A DNA stretch of 64,000 nt from Flavobacterium faecale (GTDB lineage: Bacteria > Bacteroidota > Bacteroidia > Flavobacteriales > Flavobacteriaceae): NCBI RefSeq assembly GCF_003076455.1, contig NZ_CP020918.1, forward strand, positions 2,826,001 through 2,890,000, written 5' to 3'. A model generated the notes under the pieces. The model had not been told where the DNA came from and did not search any database. It saw nothing but the letters and a program-made list of their open reading frames with translations. Below, one piece after another: positions 54,900-63,290 of this stretch (position 1 is the stretch's first letter; every line of letters begins with the position of its first letter). A program made the position numbers and the translations under genes.

Positions 54900-55429
54900 A
54901 TAAAATCGTTTTGGTTAAAAGAATTGCTTTTAAATATTATTGGATGGTTTCTAACTTTAATTTTTGGTAATAATATGCTTTGTTTTTTTTGCTTAATATT
55001 TAGTGATGGAATATTGATGTTTTCAATTTGCTGGAACTCCAATTGCGTAGCAAGGTTTTTGAATTTTGTTTTAAAATTCTGTGATTTGAAGTTTAATTGA
55101 GGTTCAATTTTAATTTGGTATTCTTTTTTCTGAAAGAATCCATAAACTATTAAATTAAATTCATGTTCAATATTTGTTAGATCAAATATTTTTATCTGCT
55201 TCTCTAATGTCTTATTATGATTAAAACCGTAATAAATAGCATTTTTAAATCTGTAGTTAATAATTAAATAGCCATTCTGAAATATTGGGTTTCTATCATA
55301 CTCTAATTGAAGTAATTCAATTTTTTTATGCTTTCTAAACAATATTTTAAAAAATCGTCCAGCCACTACTTTTATAAAGTGTAATTTCTGAAAAAGTGTT
55401 GTTATCAAATTTGATTTCAAAATGTACAA
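54896..55429 (-). CDS. Uncharacterised basic protein, first gene of the DUF4407 cluster
   Basis: 177 residues, rich in Lys, Asn, Ile and Phe. No signal peptide is clear and no membrane span is convincing; the N-terminal 30 residues are amphipathic with KVVAGRFFKILFRKHKK. The middle part (LQLEYDRNPIFQNGYLIINYRF onward, about 35-110) looks beta-rich. It overlaps the DUF4407 gene in an ATGA. No family was recognised. It may be a cytosolic partner of the membrane proteins. Confidence 0.7.
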   Translation of the reverse strand: MYILKSNLITTLFQKLHFIKVVAGRFFKILFRKHKKIELLQLEYDRNPIFQNGYLIINYRFKNAIYYGFNHNKTLEKQIKIFDLTNIEHEFNLIVYGFFQKKEYQIKIEPQLNFKSQNFKTKFKNLATQLEFQQIENINIPSLNIKQKKQSILLPKIKVRNHPIIFKSNSFNQNDFI

Positions 55430-55521
55430 TTTTAATTAACGGATATGTTTATTCCTTATGATAAAAGTAAGTTTATTTGTGATAATTAAAAGATAAAATA
55501 ATATTTAACTTTTCAATTTTA

Positions 55522-55562
55522 TAAAAAAAAAATCTGTGTAGATTTTGACGTCCACACAGAAT
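55522..55562 (-). terminator. Terminator behind the DUF6567-like lipoprotein gene
   Basis: TCTGTGT (55533-55539) pairs with ACACAGA (55554-55560), and on the minus strand an U-run of nine follows. It separates this gene from the DUF4407 cluster. Confidence 0.8.
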
Positions 55563-55569
55563 TTTAAAA

Positions 55570-55935
55570 TTATTCTGTAAACTCAACAATATTTGCTGAT
55601 GCAGTTACAGTAACCTGAGAATAGAAAGGAAAAAATCCATTGAAGTGTTTGTCATAAGTAACATTTACAATTGCTTTTGGTCCAGTTAAATTTGCATTTT
55701 TCATCATTTCACTTTTAGCTTTCTCCAATAATGCTCTGTTTGATGAACCTCCAATTCCGAAGATGTAAGTATTTGTAGAAACACCAGAAGCCGTTCCGAT
55801 AACATTGAAATTTTTCTTAGATAGTTCTACATTAGTTTGATTACTATTTGAATTACCCATTACTGATGCACTTCCTCCACAACTTGTAATTGTTAAAACT
55901 AAACTCATTGACAGTAAACATAAAATTTTCTTCAT
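55570..55935 (-). CDS. DUF6567-like lipoprotein
   Basis: 121 residues. The lipoprotein signal ends in LTITSCGG with Cys19. The body, VELSKKNFNVIGTASGVSTNTYIFGIGG, and LLEKAKSEMMKNANLTGPKAIVNVTYDKH match the pattern I recall for DUF6567 lipoproteins of Bacteroidota. Function unknown. It is a single gene with its own terminator, 113 bp from a palindrome-like motif also present upstream of another small lipoprotein. Confidence 0.8.
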   Translation of the reverse strand: MKKILCLLSMSLVLTITSCGGSASVMGNSNSNQTNVELSKKNFNVIGTASGVSTNTYIFGIGGSSNRALLEKAKSEMMKNANLTGPKAIVNVTYDKHFNGFFPFYSQVTVTASANIVEFTE

Positions 55936-56047
55936 GCGAAATATTTATTAATTTTTTTTACCTACTCTTTTGGATTTTCGGATACCTCCCCAATTTTTTT
56001 GTTATGGTTCAATCACTGCCCAAACCTACACCCATAAAACTTCATTA

Positions 56048-56064
56048 CCTTACGGGAAACCACA
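56048..56064. promoter_or_regulatory. Putative regulator site, copy 1 (CCTTACGGGAAACCACA)
   Basis: Fourteen of seventeen bases agree with a perfect palindrome-containing site at 56405-56421. It lies 113 bp upstream of the DUF6567-like lipoprotein gene on the minus strand. Confidence 0.4.
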
Positions 56065-56175
56065 ATCGGGCAAAATAAATTTTATAAAAAACAAAAAAGC
56101 CTCCTTGCGAAAGCTTTTTTAAGCCAAATAAGCAGGCAGGTTGTATAAAATTTGAGGCAAAATTAGGGTCGCGTA

Positions 56176-56313
56176 CTAGCGCATGGGTGGCGGAGGCGGA
56201 AAGTAGGAGCGCTCCGTAGCACCTTGGTTGGTGTCTGGACCTTCGCATTGCGTGAGGACGATGGTAAAAATGAGGAGCATGCTAAGAATTAGTGTGCGAG
56301 TCAATCGGATCAT
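56176..56313 (-). CDS. 45-residue lipoprotein with a proline-rich end
   Basis: A frame of 45 codons, too short for usual callers, begins at the ATG complementary to 56311-56313. It encodes a basic start, a hydrophobic signal (ILSMLLIFTIVLTQC) with lipobox Cys23 and a mature peptide of about 23 residues ending SYFPPPPPMR. The lipobox context LTQC is good, but there is no downstream domain. It could be a genuine lipopeptide or a degraded lipoprotein gene. A palindromic motif lies 95 bp upstream. Confidence 0.65.
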   Translation of the reverse strand: MIRLTRTLILSMLLIFTIVLTQCEGPDTNQGATERSYFPPPPPMR

Positions 56314-56404
56314 TTTACTTATGGTTTAAAATTGTTATTAGCGTAGTTTGCAAACAGCTCACTACTATTTTTTTTAGCAAAAGTAAAATGATATTTACGA
56401 CTTT

Positions 56405-56421
56405 CCTTACGGTAAACCGTA
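56405..56421. promoter_or_regulatory. Putative regulator site, copy 2 (TACGGT-AA-ACCGTA palindrome)
   Basis: TACGGTAAACCGTA (56408-56421) is a 6-2-6 inverted repeat typical of dimeric NarL/LuxR-type regulators, and one such regulator is encoded right next to it (56501-57169). It lies upstream of the 45-residue lipoprotein gene. Confidence 0.5.
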
Positions 56422-56449
56422 GTTAGGCTATTATTTTTTAGATTTTTTT

Positions 56450-56486
56450 TAAACAAAAAAAAAGCCTCCAATCGGAAGCTTTATTA
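56450..56486 (-). terminator. Terminator behind the response regulator gene
   Basis: On the minus strand an imperfect stem (AAAGCTTCCGATTGGAGGCTTT) is followed by nine T. It lies 15 bp after the stop codon. Confidence 0.7.
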
Positions 56487-56500
56487 AAAATGATAAATGC

Positions 56501-57169
56501 TTAAATTACGCCAAGATCTTTGGCAATAGATACAAGGTGCGTCACATTTTTGGCTTTAAAATATATTTTCAGTTTGTTAATGTGTTTTTCGATAGAGCTT
56601 TTGCTGTTGGGAGTGATTCCTTCTTGTTTAAAAATCGCCTCCATAGCATCTTGAGTAATTCCGATTGATAATTTTTTCAGTAAAACAAGATCGTATTGAT
56701 TGATTTCGCTTGTAGTTTTATCTTGTAGAATAGGCAGTAACTCGGCGGAGATGTTTTCACTTTCGTTTCTATATGCTTTTTGAACCGCTACTTTTAAATC
56801 TTGCATCGTCTGACGGCCTTTTAATACGTAACCATCGATACCAATGTCTTCAAAGAGTTCCTTGATTTTGTGCGCGCGATCTTCAATAGAGAAGGCGATA
56901 ACCTTAATTTCAGGAAATAACGCTTTTACTGCATGTATCAATTCTTGACCAGAGTTCAAAATATTTACATGGTGATCCGACTTAAACGATAAGTCTGAAA
57001 TCAATAATTGATAAGGAGCATCATCTTGTGCTGCCTTTTTAATTTTTAGTAGGGCGTCGTCACAGTATTTGGTGTACTGTACTTCAGCAACCTCCAATTC
57101 TTTTAAAATTTTGGCGGCTCCTACATCATTAAAATCAATATCATCTGCAATTAAAACTTTTGTAAACAT
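56501..57169 (-). CDS. NarL/FixJ-type response regulator
   Basis: 222 residues. The receiver domain has acidic residues ADD (9-10) and the phospho-acceptor Asp59 in LLISDLSFKSD. A C-terminal LuxR-type helix-turn-helix is seen in GITQDAMEAIFKQEGITPN and KSSIEKHINKLKIYFKAKN. The stop of the sensor kinase gene is 9 bp upstream, so the two are co-transcribed and form a cognate pair. The palindromes next to it are candidate binding sites. Confidence 0.9.
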   Translation of the reverse strand: MFTKVLIADDIDFNDVGAAKILKELEVAEVQYTKYCDDALLKIKKAAQDDAPYQLLISDLSFKSDHHVNILNSGQELIHAVKALFPEIKVIAFSIEDRAHKIKELFEDIGIDGYVLKGRQTMQDLKVAVQKAYRNESENISAELLPILQDKTTSEINQYDLVLLKKLSIGITQDAMEAIFKQEGITPNSKSSIEKHINKLKIYFKAKNVTHLVSIAKDLGVI

Positions 57170-57178
57170 AAAACGGTA

Positions 57179-58894
57179 CTATTTTGGAATTATAATTTTT
57201 GCTTTAAATCCTTTATGGGTTTGTGTGTCAAAAGTAAGTAGTCCTTTAATACCATGAATACGGTTTTCCGCATTTTGGAGTCCATTTTTCAAAATTAATT
57301 TTTGAGAGCATCCTATTCCATTGTCAGAATAGGTGATAAGCAGGCGTTTTTCCTCAGAATTAAATCCGATGATGACAAAATTAGCTTTGCTATATTTTTG
57401 CATATTTACCATTAATTCTTGTAAAACTCTTTGAATTGCAATCTTTTTATGGTCATCTACAGCGCTCCAATCAATGCTATTTTCTGTTTTTAGGATTACT
57501 TCAACAGTATTTGACTTATAACTACTCAACATTTGCTTGAGGTTCAATTCGAAATGTTCACCCGTATCCACCACATTATTCTCTTTCGAAATATTTCGGG
57601 TACGTTTATAAATTTGGTCCAAATTATCGACTAGCGTTTCCATTTTTGTGGGATTTTGCAAGTCCTGATTTTGAGCAAAAGTCATGGCATAATACACATC
57701 ATTTGCAAGTTCATCATGCAGTTGTTTTGAAATTCGGGTTTCGGTAATGTAACTAGCTTGCAACAGTTCTTTGGCGTTCTTATTCTTAAAATAATGAATC
57801 AAAAATGCAATGGCAAGGAGGAGGAAGAGAATACCAAAGCCAAAGAAGTACGATTTGTTTCGTTCCGTTTGTATCTCCAAAGCATTTGCAGTCTGTTTTT
57901 CTTTTAATTCTATATTTTCTAAATTGGCTTTTGTGGCATCGTATTTTATTTTTGCAAATTGATTTTTGGCATTGTTACGCACTTTTTTGATGCTGTCATC
58001 AAGTACTACAAATTCTTGCGCATACGTATTGGTGCTGTTCGTCGCAGTATTGCGCATCAGGAACGAGAGTGCTTGCAATTGCTCGTCGACACTATTGGTT
58101 TCCTTGGCATTGTGTAGTGCGAGTTGTGCGTACGAGAGCGATTTTTGGATGTTGATACTTTTGTAAAAATCGGCTAGATGGCTGTAACTTTCTATACAAC
58201 CATACAAATTATGGGCTTGTTTACGTAAGACCAGTGCTTCTTCCATCAAAGGTAATCCAATTTTTGGAGCACCATTTTTGGCTTGTGCATAGCCAAGATT
58301 GTCCATTAAAATTACTTTTTTGTGCGGCAAACTATCCAATTCTGGCATTTTTAGAGCCGGCTCAAGTAGTGCAATAGCTTCTGGATAGCGTGCTTGCTCG
58401 ATATAAACGGTGGCGATATTATTGATGGGTGTAAATTTCAATTTGGGAGTAGCAACGGTTTCCAAAATGTAATTGTAGTAGCCAATGGCATCTTCATAAT
58501 TTTTCTGCTCTTTGGAGTTGATTCCGAGTAGATTTTGGATAGCGAGTTTGTACTCGGGCTTGGAAACAGCATACGGAATCGCCTCTATCAACGTTTCTTC
58601 AGAACCAGCATAATCGCCCACAATTTGCTGAATTTTAGCCATTTTAATTAGATTGTATGTCAAGTTGTTACTGTCTTTTTGAACTTTAAAAAGCAAGTTG
58701 GCAGCATTGTATTTTCGATACGCATTGTCGTATTTAGCGGCATCAAATAATGTATCGGCAGTCGAACTGAGGTCGTTCGCTGTTTTTTGATCAATTGTAA
58801 TGTTGGAATCTTTTTCTTGTTTTTGGGTCTCTTTTTGGCAAGAAACAGCAAACAATATAAGGAAGAAATAAAATATAATCGGGGATCGTTGCAT
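57179..58894 (-). CDS. TPR-containing sensor histidine kinase (HisKA_3 type)
   Basis: 571 residues. The N-terminus is a lipoprotein-like signal ending in LFAVSCQ (Cys19). Six or more TPR-like helices follow (about 40-330), then a coiled segment and one membrane span (SYFFGFGILFLLLAIAFLIHYF, about 349-370). The kinase part has the HisKA_3 box ISKQLHDELANDVYYAM with the phospho-acceptor His, VLQELMVNMQKYSKA (N box) and ITYSDNGIGCS (G1 box). TPRs facing the periplasm would sense a ligand or partner. It pairs with the adjacent NarL-type regulator. Confidence 0.9.
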   Translation of the reverse strand: MQRSPIIFYFFLILFAVSCQKETQKQEKDSNITIDQKTANDLSSTADTLFDAAKYDNAYRKYNAANLLFKVQKDSNNLTYNLIKMAKIQQIVGDYAGSEETLIEAIPYAVSKPEYKLAIQNLLGINSKEQKNYEDAIGYYNYILETVATPKLKFTPINNIATVYIEQARYPEAIALLEPALKMPELDSLPHKKVILMDNLGYAQAKNGAPKIGLPLMEEALVLRKQAHNLYGCIESYSHLADFYKSINIQKSLSYAQLALHNAKETNSVDEQLQALSFLMRNTATNSTNTYAQEFVVLDDSIKKVRNNAKNQFAKIKYDATKANLENIELKEKQTANALEIQTERNKSYFFGFGILFLLLAIAFLIHYFKNKNAKELLQASYITETRISKQLHDELANDVYYAMTFAQNQDLQNPTKMETLVDNLDQIYKRTRNISKENNVVDTGEHFELNLKQMLSSYKSNTVEVILKTENSIDWSAVDDHKKIAIQRVLQELMVNMQKYSKANFVIIGFNSEEKRLLITYSDNGIGCSQKLILKNGLQNAENRIHGIKGLLTFDTQTHKGFKAKIIIPK

Positions 58895-58952
58895 TTGGGT
58901 AAACTTTCCCCGAAAATAATAATAATTTTAGAAAATAAGTGGCATTATCTCA

Positions 58953-59150
58953 TTATTCTCTACGCTTTATGTCAATGTCGTCATCTCCAGGACCTTGAAT
59001 ATAATAGGAACAAAGTTGGTTTTTTTGTGCTTTTTCAAGCAAAACATCGATGTCTTTTGGTGTTGGTAAATCGCTGTTGTTGCTGTACACATGTTGCGCA
59101 TTTGTTACTCCTGTAAAAGCTAATAAGGCTACAATAATTGCATTTTTCAT
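58953..59150 (-). CDS. 65-residue secreted peptide
   Basis: A signal peptide (AIIVALLAFTGVTNAQ) is followed by a mature part of about 47 residues ending QGPGDDDIDIKRRE, with one cysteine (QLCSYYIQG). No family was recognised. It precedes the sensor kinase in the same direction with about 60 bp between, so it may be its ligand or partner; that is inference only. It is divergent from the gene at 59472. Confidence 0.6.
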   Translation of the reverse strand: MKNAIIVALLAFTGVTNAQHVYSNNSDLPTPKDIDVLLEKAQKNQLCSYYIQGPGDDDIDIKRRE

Positions 59151-59471
59151 AAGGTTTGATATTAAAAATTAGACATGGATTGGCCTGTTCGAATCGTTGG
59201 ATCGAAATTTTTGAAGGCCATTTTAAGGTTGCTTACCTGTGGTGGGAAGTTTGCTAAAGAGCCACAAAAGGACTTGGTTGAACTTCCCAGACATCCAAAT
59301 CGGTTTTGTAGCAGTAGCTGTTTTTAGAACTTGTTTTGTACATTTGCTAGCGTCGCGTCACAGCAGTGCACCGTTTTCTGATGCAAAGGAAGGGCAGCTT
59401 TGGTGGTATAATCGACTGGAATTCCGATGATTCCTAGAATTCCTTCCTATTCCGTATAATTCCGTTTGCTT
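59151..59471. other. Divergent intergenic region with five phased ATTCC repeats
   Basis: ATTCC occurs at 59421, 59430, 59439, 59449 and 59459, spacing 9, 9, 10 and 10 bp, all on the same strand, ending just before the ATG at 59472. The remainder of the 320-bp gap shows no recognisable signal. Confidence 0.55.
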
Positions 59472-60311
59472 ATGAACAACAATGATATCGAAGATTACAA
59501 AAGCGCAATCTTGGCCCAATACGACCTGGGAAAAAAGGGTCGGTGGAACCAATTTTTATGGGATCCATCAAGAGCTAAATTGAGAAATTTGTGTTTCGAA
59601 TTGTTTAAAGAGCATTCGCATCCAGATGATCTGGCCAGTTTCAAAACTTTTTGTGGTTTTGACTTCAGCCTGGAACATGGTAATAAGTTGAAGGTCGTAA
59701 CGGATAAATTTAGACCTCTAGAAACATTTTTCAAGAGAGAGACCAATTTAAGTGATCTTGCAGCTATAAATATGGCCGCAATTTTGGTTGGTTATGAAGT
59801 TCGCCCTTTTTCGAAATTTGTAAAAAAACACGAAGTAGCCATAGTGTTGAATGAACAGAAGAGCGCAAGCAGCGTATCATTCGAACCTGAAAAAAATTCA
59901 GTCGATCTGGATCTGGTGGTACGCAACGGCGGAAATAAATGGAATTACAAATCCATTATACCAATTGTGATAGTGAGTGTAGTTGTTTGTAGTGTTGCTT
60001 TTTTTTATTTCTCGAAAGACGCTTGTATGCAGTGGCAAGGCGATCATTATGAGCAGGTAGATTGCGAAGATAATTCGGCTTTTGGATTGGTAAGAGCCAG
60101 TTCAAAATCACCTTTGAACAAGAATATTTTTGGTTTAAAGAAAATTAAGGTATGCGATACAACCACATTTTTTAGGGATCACAAAGCAATTGTTTGGTAT
60201 TGTAAGAAAGGGAAGGTGGTGGAGTTTTTTAATAATGGAGGGTTCCATCCAGAGAATGATAAACCGCTTAGACCCATCACTCAGTACATGATTGATAAAT
60301 ACGTAAAATAA
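59472..60311 (+). CDS. Uncharacterised single-span membrane protein
   Basis: 279 residues from the ATG at 59472 (a TTG two codons before also opens the frame). The N-terminal 130 residues are soluble and helical (LCFELFKEHSHPDDLASFKT, then LAAINMAAILVGYEVRPF). A membrane span follows at about 158-178 (SIIPIVIVSVVVCSVAFFYF), then a cysteine-containing outer part with CMQWQGDHYEQVDCED and VWYCKKGKVVEFFNN. The layout suggests a cytosolic regulatory part, possibly DNA-binding, linked to a periplasmic part that could form disulfides. No family was recognised. Confidence 0.7.
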   Translation: MNNNDIEDYKSAILAQYDLGKKGRWNQFLWDPSRAKLRNLCFELFKEHSHPDDLASFKTFCGFDFSLEHGNKLKVVTDKFRPLETFFKRETNLSDLAAINMAAILVGYEVRPFSKFVKKHEVAIVLNEQKSASSVSFEPEKNSVDLDLVVRNGGNKWNYKSIIPIVIVSVVVCSVAFFYFSKDACMQWQGDHYEQVDCEDNSAFGLVRASSKSPLNKNIFGLKKIKVCDTTTFFRDHKAIVWYCKKGKVVEFFNNGGFHPENDKPLRPITQYMIDKYVK

Positions 60312-60356
60312 AAAAAGCACCCACTAAAGCTTATAATTGCTTTTGGTGGGTGCTTG
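60310..60356 (-). terminator. Terminator behind the gene at 60393-60959
   Basis: AAGCACCCAC...AAAGC (60316-60331) pairs with GCTTT...GTGGGTGCTT (60340-60356). On the minus strand a T-run of seven follows, so it ends the leftward transcript and may also serve the convergent gene. Confidence 0.82.
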
Positions 60357-60392
60357 ATAGGATTGTATTTTGTTTTTTTTCGAAAAAGAAAA

Positions 60393-60959
60393 TTATTGAA
60401 TGCACTGTAAATAATCCATGAAAAAGGTCTCCGGTTGATACACTTTTTGATTCATCTCCGAGGTGATTTCTTTTTTGACTACATAATCTTCAATGGTGGT
60501 CAAATATTTGATTCGCATTAAATTGATTGGGGAACTTTTTAATTCTTCCATGGTTCCTTTTACAAACAAGAAGGTACCAATGGTTACTCTATTGTCGAAT
60601 CCGTTTGGATCTCTGATCAAGCTTCCACAGCTTTCTTTATCTTGATGCACCATCGTGATTACTTTTCCGTTTTGCAATTGTAGATACAGTTTTGAGTTTT
60701 TGTCAAAACAATTTGCAGACAAAAAGGCTTTACTTTTTTGAATCAAATTAACTGTAAGCGCTGGTAGACCATTATCTGTGACCAAGGAGAAAAATATATA
60801 TTCTGACTTACCAGCAAATATTTTTTCAGACATTAAATACTCATTGGTAACTTTGTAAATCCCAAGTGAATCGTTAACATTGATGCTATAGTCACAGTCT
60901 TTTTGGGCAAATAAAGCAACTGTTGCAAATAAGAAGAAGCTTGTTAGAATTTTTTTCAT
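60393..60959 (-). CDS. Uncharacterised secreted protein
   Basis: 188 residues. A signal peptide (ILTSFFLFATVALFAQ) is followed by a beta-rich domain with four cysteines in the mature part (KDCDYSIN, ANCFDK, ESCGSL, YLQCIQ), which could form two disulfides. No family was recognised. The start is 9 bp after the methyltransferase stop, so it is probably the last gene of an operon with it and the AI-2E family gene. Confidence 0.75.
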   Translation of the reverse strand: MKKILTSFFLFATVALFAQKDCDYSINVNDSLGIYKVTNEYLMSEKIFAGKSEYIFFSLVTDNGLPALTVNLIQKSKAFLSANCFDKNSKLYLQLQNGKVITMVHQDKESCGSLIRDPNGFDNRVTIGTFLFVKGTMEELKSSPINLMRIKYLTTIEDYVVKKEITSEMNQKVYQPETFFMDYLQCIQ

Positions 60960-60968
60960 GATTTATTT

Positions 60969-62150
60969 TTAGGCTATTTTGGTGCAAATTAAGACTATTT
61001 TTTCATTTTTTTCATTCGTAGTAAAAAAACAGTAAGTGTTGCCACCCTCTTTTATTTTCCATTTTTTTCGAATGTTTTCCACGGATTCTGGAAAATTTCG
61101 AGTGGTTATATTGGTTTTTATACCGCTAAACACGGCTTTCATTTCGTTTTTGGTGTATCCAATTACCTTAGTAACTTCAAAGGAGCGACCCGGAAAATCA
61201 ATTACCGAATCAGAGGTGTACAAATGAGAATGTTTATGCAGTTTGTCAAGGTTGAATTGCAATGCCACCTCGTCAAATCCTCCCGATTTCATGATGGCGC
61301 TGTTGGGCTCGTAAACGTATCTTTTTGGTGTACCAAAATTTGGAAGGTTTTCATTTTCATTATAAACGAATTCAAATTTTTCAATCTTGTCTTTGACCAA
61401 ATTGACTGTTTGAATCGAAATAGCACCTTGGTAGTCTTTGTGTATTTCCCATAACAACTCTTTTACTTCATTTTCTAAAGCTATAATGTGAATGGTTTTT
61501 ACATTTTTCAATTCACTTAAACCAGAACTCAAGTCGAGTAATGGGGCTGTTTTTATTAGAATTTTATTCGAATAGCCAAAATAAAAATTCAAGTTTTCCG
61601 GGACATTTGGCAGGCAGTCTTCCAATAAAAACACTTTGCCTTTCGCATCATTTCTGCGTGAAGGATCGATGTACATCCAGTCCCATTGCGAGTTGCATTC
61701 GATCAATGTTTGCTTACTATCACCCAGATGACAACTGATGTTTGTTACTTTTAATTGCTGCAAATTATGCTCAACAATGGCAGATAGCTCCGGATTGATC
61801 TCGCAATGTGCTACTTGTTTTATTACTTTCGAAAAATAAAAATCATCTACTCCAAAACCACCCGTCAAGTCGATTAGACTATCTCCAGATACCAAAGTTG
61901 ATTTGTATTGAGCTGTTTTTTCAGAAGAGGTTTGTTCGACCGAAATTTTGCTAGGATAGATAATGTTCTCAGTAGCAAACCAGAGCGGTAGTTTGTCTTT
62001 TGCTTTGGTTTTGGCTTCAATTTGTTTCAAAACAGCAAGCCATTCTATATCCAAGAAAGGATTTTTTTGCAAAGCCAATTTCGATAAAGAGACACCAATA
62101 TTTTTAGTTATAAAATCTTGAACAGTTGGTGCTAAAATAGGGGATTCCAA
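60969..62150 (-). CDS. SAM-dependent methyltransferase with THUMP-like C-terminal domain
   Basis: 393 residues. The N-terminal helical part is followed by a Rossmann-type methyltransferase core with SLIDLTGGFGVDDFYFSKV (motif I), AHCEINPELSAIVEHNL and WDWMYIDPSRRNDAKGKVF (DPSRR in place of DPPY-like motif IV). The C-terminal third (FPGRSFEVTKVIGYTKNE, then RNFPESVENIRKKWKIKEGG) fits the THUMP-like domain of Bacteroidota RNA methyltransferase homologues. Target nucleotide unknown. It begins 3 bp after the AI-2E family gene. Confidence 0.87.
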   Translation of the reverse strand: MESPILAPTVQDFITKNIGVSLSKLALQKNPFLDIEWLAVLKQIEAKTKAKDKLPLWFATENIIYPSKISVEQTSSEKTAQYKSTLVSGDSLIDLTGGFGVDDFYFSKVIKQVAHCEINPELSAIVEHNLQQLKVTNISCHLGDSKQTLIECNSQWDWMYIDPSRRNDAKGKVFLLEDCLPNVPENLNFYFGYSNKILIKTAPLLDLSSGLSELKNVKTIHIIALENEVKELLWEIHKDYQGAISIQTVNLVKDKIEKFEFVYNENENLPNFGTPKRYVYEPNSAIMKSGGFDEVALQFNLDKLHKHSHLYTSDSVIDFPGRSFEVTKVIGYTKNEMKAVFSGIKTNITTRNFPESVENIRKKWKIKEGGNTYCFFTTNEKNEKIVLICTKIA

Positions 62151-62153
62151 TTA

Positions 62154-63245
62154 CTAAATATTTTCGGTTAAAACAGATACGATTTTGTTCGTAGGAAAGA
62201 ATTCTTTCAAAACTACTTTTAGAATAGTAAAAAGCGGAATAGCCACAACCATCCCAAACACGCCAAAAGTAACACCACTAATTAAGATCACTAAAAAGAT
62301 CTCTAAGGGATGTGAATTCACACTTTTGGAGAAAATGATGGGTTGAAAGATGTTATTGTCTATAACTTGAACAATCATAAAACCAATCATAATATAAATT
62401 GTCGTTGGCAAAACTTCGGTACTAAAGTCGGTACCTATGCCACCAATCAAAGTCAATATCGCTGCTAATATCATTCCGATTAATGGTCCAATGTATGGGA
62501 TAATGTTTAACAAGGCGCACAAAAACGCTATAACAAAAGCATTTTCTGCGTGAAATATCAATAAAACGATGAAGTACAGAATAAAAACTACCGTAAGCTG
62601 AATCATCAATCCTACAAAATAGCGGGACAATAAAATATTAATTTTGTCGATAGAATTCAGAATTTTATCTTCAGTAGCATCAGGTAGAATCATTTTTGCT
62701 TTTTCTTTAAACAGCAATTGATCTTTCAAAAAGAAAAAGGTAATGAACAAGACAGATCCCAATCCCATTCCAAAACCGGCAATAAGGTTCAAGATGGAGT
62801 TTATAAAATCGGTAAAATAGTTGTAATTTATTTTTGAAGATAAATTTGATTCCTTTAAAATTTGTTCCAAGTTAATGTGGTTGACATTAAAGTAGTTTTC
62901 GATATTTTTTTCAATTACCAAAAATTGCTTTTGCAAGGAATCGGTATCCAACAAGGACAAATTCTCCGCTTGCGAAATGATTAAGGGCACAAACAAAAGT
63001 ACAAAACCAACGAGTAGCGAAATAAGTACTACCAAAGTCGTCACAGTAGCCATGGTGTTATTGAACTTGAGTCTCTTTTTTAAGAATGAAACAAAAGGAT
63101 TCGTTACCAAACATAAAATTAACGAAATAAGCAGGTAAATTATAACAGTCTGAATTTGATATAAAAAATACAGAAACAAGCCAATTGCCAAAAAATAAGC
63201 AATAGCGCGTAGTATTCCGTTGGCAATGATTTTGGACGTAATCAT
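62154..63245 (-). CDS. AI-2E family transporter (PerM/TqsA-like)
   Basis: 363 residues with about eight hydrophobic segments. The family signature block LCALLNIIPYIGPLIGMILAA (around residues 240-260) and the closing region PIIFSKSVNSHPLEIFLVIL and GVFGMVVAIPLFTILKVVL are clear. Despite the family name most members are not shown to move autoinducer-2; some are sodium/proton antiporters or permeases. It is the first gene of an apparent operon with the methyltransferase. Confidence 0.9.
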   Translation of the reverse strand: MITSKIIANGILRAIAYFLAIGLFLYFLYQIQTVIIYLLISLILCLVTNPFVSFLKKRLKFNNTMATVTTLVVLISLLVGFVLLFVPLIISQAENLSLLDTDSLQKQFLVIEKNIENYFNVNHINLEQILKESNLSSKINYNYFTDFINSILNLIAGFGMGLGSVLFITFFFLKDQLLFKEKAKMILPDATEDKILNSIDKINILLSRYFVGLMIQLTVVFILYFIVLLIFHAENAFVIAFLCALLNIIPYIGPLIGMILAAILTLIGGIGTDFSTEVLPTTIYIMIGFMIVQVIDNNIFQPIIFSKSVNSHPLEIFLVILISGVTFGVFGMVVAIPLFTILKVVLKEFFPTNKIVSVLTENI

Positions 63246-63290
63246 AAGAGGCGATTTATTAGTTCTATATAAGGAGTAAAGCCGTTGTTG

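Noticed and set aside
56045..56248. 67-codon minus-strand frame
   Set aside because: Overlaps the better supported 45-residue lipoprotein in another frame and has no signal peptide or family.
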